This document shows positions 5,512 to 8,200 of a stretch of DNA of 8,200 nucleotides, piece by piece. Numbering within the stretch: the stretch's first letter is position 1; each line of letters begins with the position of its first letter. The notes under the pieces are model-generated. The model ran no database searches and was not told the origin of the DNA. It saw only the letters and a program-made list of their open reading frames with translations. Source of the stretch: Proteobacteria bacterium UBA1844 (GTDB lineage Bacteria; Pseudomonadota; Gammaproteobacteria; Steroidobacterales; Woeseiaceae); contig DDIS01000171.1 of assembly GCA_002338615.1 (NCBI GenBank), positions 4,781-12,980 on the forward strand, written 5' to 3'. The position numbers were made by a program, and so were the translations under genes.

Positions 5512-7819
5512 ACTTGCTCAAGTGATCGAACACACCGTCCCACGTAGCAGGTGGAGGCTCGCGCTGGAAGCGTTCGATACGCTCAAGGTACAAGCTATAT
5601 AAGGGCTCAACTGTGAGGTTGTTCAAGGTATTGAACATATTATGGGCGGTATTCCATTGCTGCAGGCGGTAGGCGCCTAGTGCCTGCGCATGCTGCTCCA
5701 GCAGTGTGACCTGCGTCTCAGTCAGTTCACGAACAAATCCGATTGGCTCGTAAATGGCCACGGGCTCCTGTTTGCCCTTGACGCGCACCAAATCCAGTTC
5801 GCGGAACGCAAAATCAGGCACAAGTTGTGACGTGCGGTCGTTAACGATGATATCGACACCGTATTGCTTGGTTAGCCCCTCGAGCCGCGAGCCGAGATTG
5901 ACCGTATCGCCCATCACGGTATAGGCGATTCGAAATTCGGACCCCATGTTGCCAACGCGCATATCGCCACTCGCAATACCGACACCGACACGAATCTCGG
6001 GCCAGCCTTTCTGCCCAAATGACTCGTCAAGACTACGTACGGCATCGAGCATGTCGAAGGCCGACAACAGCGCATGCCGCGCATGCTCCTCGTCGGTCAA
6101 CGGTGCGCCCCAGAACGCCATGACCGCGTCGCCCATGTACTTGTCGATCGTGCCGCGGTGCTTTTGGATTGCGTAGGTGAACGGTGTCAGGAACTCGTTC
6201 ATCATGGTTGTCAGTTCACGCGCATCGAGACCTTCGGAAATCGTTGTGAATCCGCGCACGTCGGAAAACAAAACAGACATTTCTCGCGTCTCACCTTCGA
6301 GGGATATTTTTTCACCGCTGCGATCAATCTCTTCAACCAGCGACGGCGGTATATACTGACCAAATACTTCGGACAAATGCCGTTTGTTGCGTTGTTCGAC
6401 GAAAAAGCCGTACGTGATCTGCAGCAGCGACACGATGATCGTGTAGGCGAGCAGCGAGGCGATGGGCAGCACCAGCATGTGACTACTCCACATCCAGAGA
6501 TTGCCGGCGAGCTCGGCGAAGATAAGGGTGGCAAGCAACAGCAACGCATAGCCGGGCGCAAGCCGCGGCAACCAAAGCGCACACAACAAGCCAATCACGA
6601 TCAGTACGAACAACTCGAGGCCGTCGGAATACGACGGTTGCCGGCGAATCGTGTGATCAAGCAGGCCTGCGATCAGGTTTGCGTGGGCTTCGACACCGAT
6701 ATAACGCTGACCGACGGGCGTGGCCCGCAAGTCCAGCAAGCCGGCGGCACTGGCGCCGAGCAACACGATCTTGCTACGCAGGAGCTCCGGATCGACGCTC
6801 TCGCTCAAGACATCTTTCGCGGAGACGTAGCGGAAACTTTCCTGCGGTCCCCGAAACGGAATGTATACGGCAACCTGCTGGTCGACGGGTATGACCGCGT
6901 CGCCGAGCAAGAAGGATTCGAGCTCGATGCCGCTTTTGCGGCCACTACCGGTACCGGCAAACTGCAGGCCGACCGCGGGCGCACCCATTACAAGCCGTGC
7001 AACAGCCAGCGCGAGCGATGGGTACAGATCGCCGTGATAGCGCTGTACCAGCGGTGCGCGCCGGAATACGCCGTCCGAATCAATCAGTGGTGCATCGAAA
7101 AAGCCGCCCGCGACCGCGTTCTCCTGCAAGGCCGGTAAATTGCCCGTGTATCCGGGTGCCTCCACGAATGCCACAGCAACATCGCTGATAGCCGCAGCCT
7201 TGATGATTGGCGCCGGCAATGCACCGGTCGCCGCGGGCTCGTCGGGTGCAACGGCATTCTTGAACACGAAGCCGGTCACCACGTCGCGCGCGATAAAGGA
7301 CTCGGAAAAAAGCGTGTTGCTGTCTATCTTGTCCCCGAGCTGCAGTAGCTCGCGGCGAATGTCCTCGTTATCCGCGAGCGGGCTTGCAGCCAGCGCCTGC
7401 AAAAGGCGCTCCGACGACGTTTCTTCGGCTTCGGCAAACAACACATCGAGACCGAGTACGGAAATCTCATAAGTATCGAACAGCTTATCGACGATCCTGG
7501 CCAGGGTGTCGCGAGGCCAAGGCCATTGACCCAGCGCAAGCTGGCTGGCCTCATCGATATCGACGATTACAATCTGATCATCAACGGTGCCTGGCATCGT
7601 CAGCCGAACGCGCACGTCGTACAGGTAATTCTCGACGCGATCGATGATTTCGAATCGCGGATTGCCTGCAATGTGCAAGACAAGGAGTACAAGCGGGATC
7701 GCGCTGATGGCGATGCGTGTCCCCAGCCGGAGCAGGCGATTGCGTGCGGCGGGCGTCATGGCGTTTGAACCGAAATGTTGGATGCTCCCCGATGCCCCGT
7801 CGAACGTTACAGTGGGCAC
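5510..7819 (-). CDS. CHASE2-domain class III adenylate/guanylate cyclase
   Basis: A 769-residue membrane sensor-cyclase. One transmembrane helix (~34-51) leads into an extracytoplasmic CHASE2 domain (~55-385), with the typical DVRVRLTMPG (68-77), VDIDEASQLALGQWPWPRD (86-104), GFFDAPLIDSDGVFRR (239-254) and KIVLLGASAAGLLDLRATP (350-368). Three transmembrane helices follow (~401-418, ~423-441, ~447-470). The cytoplasmic cyclase domain (~510-690) keeps both metal aspartates, D520 (FSDVRGFT) and D564 (KYMGDAVMAFWG), and the transition-state residues N641 and R645 (VNLGSRLEG). K560 and T634 fit the Lys/Thr pair of bacterial adenylyl cyclases such as CyaC, so cAMP is the likely product. A short helical tail (~700-760) ending WDGVFDHLSK is common in this family. 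Start codon is uncertain: GTG 7819 or ATG 7759 (residue 21, just before the first helix); neither has a strong ribosome binding site. As the first gene of the operon, it may supply cyclic nucleotide to the CNB-domain redox protein encoded downstream (inference). Confidence 0.96.
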   Translation of the reverse strand: MPTVTFDGASGSIQHFGSNAMTPAARNRLLRLGTRIAISAIPLVLLVLHIAGNPRFEIIDRVENYLYDVRVRLTMPGTVDDQIVIVDIDEASQLALGQWPWPRDTLARIVDKLFDTYEISVLGLDVLFAEAEETSSERLLQALAASPLADNEDIRRELLQLGDKIDSNTLFSESFIARDVVTGFVFKNAVAPDEPAATGALPAPIIKAAAISDVAVAFVEAPGYTGNLPALQENAVAGGFFDAPLIDSDGVFRRAPLVQRYHGDLYPSLALAVARLVMGAPAVGLQFAGTGSGRKSGIELESFLLGDAVIPVDQQVAVYIPFRGPQESFRYVSAKDVLSESVDPELLRSKIVLLGASAAGLLDLRATPVGQRYIGVEAHANLIAGLLDHTIRRQPSYSDGLELFVLIVIGLLCALWLPRLAPGYALLLLATLIFAELAGNLWMWSSHMLVLPIASLLAYTIIVSLLQITYGFFVEQRNKRHLSEVFGQYIPPSLVEEIDRSGEKISLEGETREMSVLFSDVRGFTTISEGLDARELTTMMNEFLTPFTYAIQKHRGTIDKYMGDAVMAFWGAPLTDEEHARHALLSAFDMLDAVRSLDESFGQKGWPEIRVGVGIASGDMRVGNMGSEFRIAYTVMGDTVNLGSRLEGLTKQYGVDIIVNDRTSQLVPDFAFRELDLVRVKGKQEPVAIYEPIGFVRELTETQVTLLEQHAQALGAYRLQQWNTAHNMFNTLNNLTVEPLYSLYLERIERFQREPPPATWDGVFDHLSK

Positions 7820-8019
7820 GGCACTTTCGCAACGTGGCTAGAGACGCAACAGGTGACCTGGTCCCCGACCGATCCTGTTTCGTCGCGCGGAATCGAAGGG
7901 TATGTAATCAGCTGCGGGGTGGCTATGGCCGGCATAAGATAGTGTTTGCTTGTGCTTGCGTTGATCAACGTAAGTATTTTTATGTTCCGTTATGTATGTG
8001 TAAGGATAAAATTCCTACT
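7820..8019. promoter_or_regulatory. Divergent intergenic region between the cyclase operon and the SpdH-like gene
   Basis: About 200 bases separate the two divergent starts, so promoters for both transcripts should lie here. The half nearer the plus-strand gene becomes A+T-rich (about 7935-8015), unlike the flanking coding DNA. I cannot point to a convincing -35/-10 pair on either strand. No TGTGA-N6-TCACA CRP-type site is visible. An AAGGA at 8002-8006 may serve as ribosome binding site for the plus-strand gene, although its spacing to GTG 8020 is long at 13 bases. The one strong signal is the palindrome at 7955-7974. Confidence 0.6.
7955..7974. promoter_or_regulatory. Near-perfect 20-bp palindrome, likely operator
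   Basis: CTTGCGTTGATCAACGTAAG reads the same on both strands except for one opposed pair (G7958/T7971). The central 12 bases, CGTTGATCAACG (7959-7970), are a perfect palindrome. It sits in the A+T-rich part of the divergent intergenic region, about 135 bases from the cyclase start and about 45 from the plus-strand start, where a dimeric repressor or activator site would act. In RNA it could fold as an eight-pair stem (one G-U) with loop GAUC, followed on the plus strand by UAUUUUU, so a leader hairpin for the plus-strand gene is the alternative. The regulator is unknown. Confidence 0.5.
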
Positions 8020-8200
8020 GTGACAAATGACCTGCACATTTCGCGCCGCGACTTCTTGAATGGCATCGCACTGGGTTCGCTTGCAGGTTCGTCGTTGAGT
8101 CCGTTGGAGCTGCTGGCCGCGGCGCGCGGCGCCGAGGCTTATCCTCCGGCACTTACCGGGCTGCGCGGCGCACATGTCGGCTCGTTTGAGGTTGCGCACG
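8020..8200 (+). CDS. Tat-exported SpdH-like FAD-dependent oxidoreductase (partial N-terminus)
   Basis: An open frame from GTG 8020 runs off the window, with 60 residues visible. It opens with a twin-arginine signal: ISRRDFLNGIALGSLAGSSL (residues 7-26), where SRRDFL matches the Tat consensus S/T-R-R-x-F-L. After the hydrophobic stretch comes YPPALTGLRGAHVGSFEVAH, which I recognise from the N-terminus of the spermidine dehydrogenase (SpdH)-type flavoprotein family; the FAD-binding GxGxxG should lie just beyond the window. SpdH cleaves spermidine in the periplasm with FAD and heme as cofactors, but many family members are uncharacterised and the substrate here is unknown. An in-frame ATG at 7996 would add eight residues; AAGGA at 8002-8006 lies after it and so favours the GTG, despite a long 13-base spacing. 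The gene is transcribed away from the cyclase operon and may share its control region. Confidence 0.82.
   Translation, partial: MTNDLHISRRDFLNGIALGSLAGSSLSPLELLAAARGAEAYPPALTGLRGAHVGSFEVAH

Noticed and set aside
6074..7138. 354-codon open frame on the plus strand opposite the cyclase
   Set aside because: It lies wholly antisense to a well-supported gene, has a composition rich in R, Q and H with no recognisable motif, and has no ribosome binding site. It is a shadow of G+C-rich coding DNA.
7924..7936. Second small inverted repeat, TATG-GCCGG-CATA
   Set aside because: Only four-base arms around an asymmetric centre; expected by chance in this length.
7955..7986. Palindrome plus TATTTTT as an intrinsic terminator
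   Set aside because: No plus-strand gene ends upstream of it and the stem is A+T-rich with a GATC loop; an operator or leader element in a divergent promoter region fits better.
8003..8016. AGGA/TCCT hairpin that could hide the ribosome binding site of the SpdH-like gene
   Set aside because: Four-pair stem with an A+T-rich loop, too weak to claim as a riboswitch or thermosensor.
7820..8019. CRP-type site (TGTGA-N6-TCACA) that would allow cAMP feedback on the operon
   Set aside because: No such spaced pair is visible on either strand; only isolated GTGA fragments occur.
7990..8199. 69-codon minus-strand open frame at the right edge
   Set aside because: The plus-strand frame here encodes a clear Tat signal and SpdH-like sequence; the minus frame has no recognisable features.

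Overview
The window looks like chromosomal DNA from a Gram-negative bacterium, most likely a gammaproteobacterium. It is moderately G+C-rich by eye, with an outer-membrane beta-barrel protein, Sec and Tat export signals, a CHASE2-type class III nucleotide cyclase and a SpdH-like oxidoreductase. The exact taxon cannot be read from the sequence. I see no mobile elements, tRNA or rRNA genes, or CRISPR arrays.

Layout, read right to left because the main operon is on the minus strand: (1) 7819-5510, a membrane CHASE2-adenylate/guanylate cyclase; (2) 5464-4109, an exported TPR plus beta-barrel outer-membrane protein resembling the Slam/DUF560 family; (3) 4112-2460, an exported FecR-domain protein with a C-terminal region that resembles a small Slam-substrate or TbpB-type barrel; (4) 2463-79, a large fusion of a YpdA/thioredoxin-reductase-like flavoenzyme, two cyclic-nucleotide-binding domains and a four-cluster ferredoxin module; (5) 79-1, the first 26 codons of another gene with an N-terminal membrane segment. 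Genes 2 to 5 overlap at their stop/start codons (ATGA, GTGA, TGATG). A 45-base gap with a small stem-loop separates gene 1 from gene 2.

On the plus strand, a divergent gene begins near 8020 and runs off the window. It has a twin-arginine signal and a sequence characteristic of SpdH (spermidine dehydrogenase)-like FAD proteins. The roughly 200-base divergent intergenic region holds a striking near-perfect 20-bp palindrome at 7955-7974.

Working model (inference): the cyclase senses something through its extracytoplasmic CHASE2 domain and makes a cyclic nucleotide, probably cAMP. The nucleotide then binds the two CNB domains of the soluble redox fusion and gates electron flow from NAD(P)H through FAD to Fe-S clusters, and perhaps on to the membrane protein encoded next. 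The FecR protein and Slam-like barrel would form an envelope or surface module made from the same transcript. The combination of second-messenger synthase, matching effector enzyme and surface-export pair is the most interesting aspect of this window.
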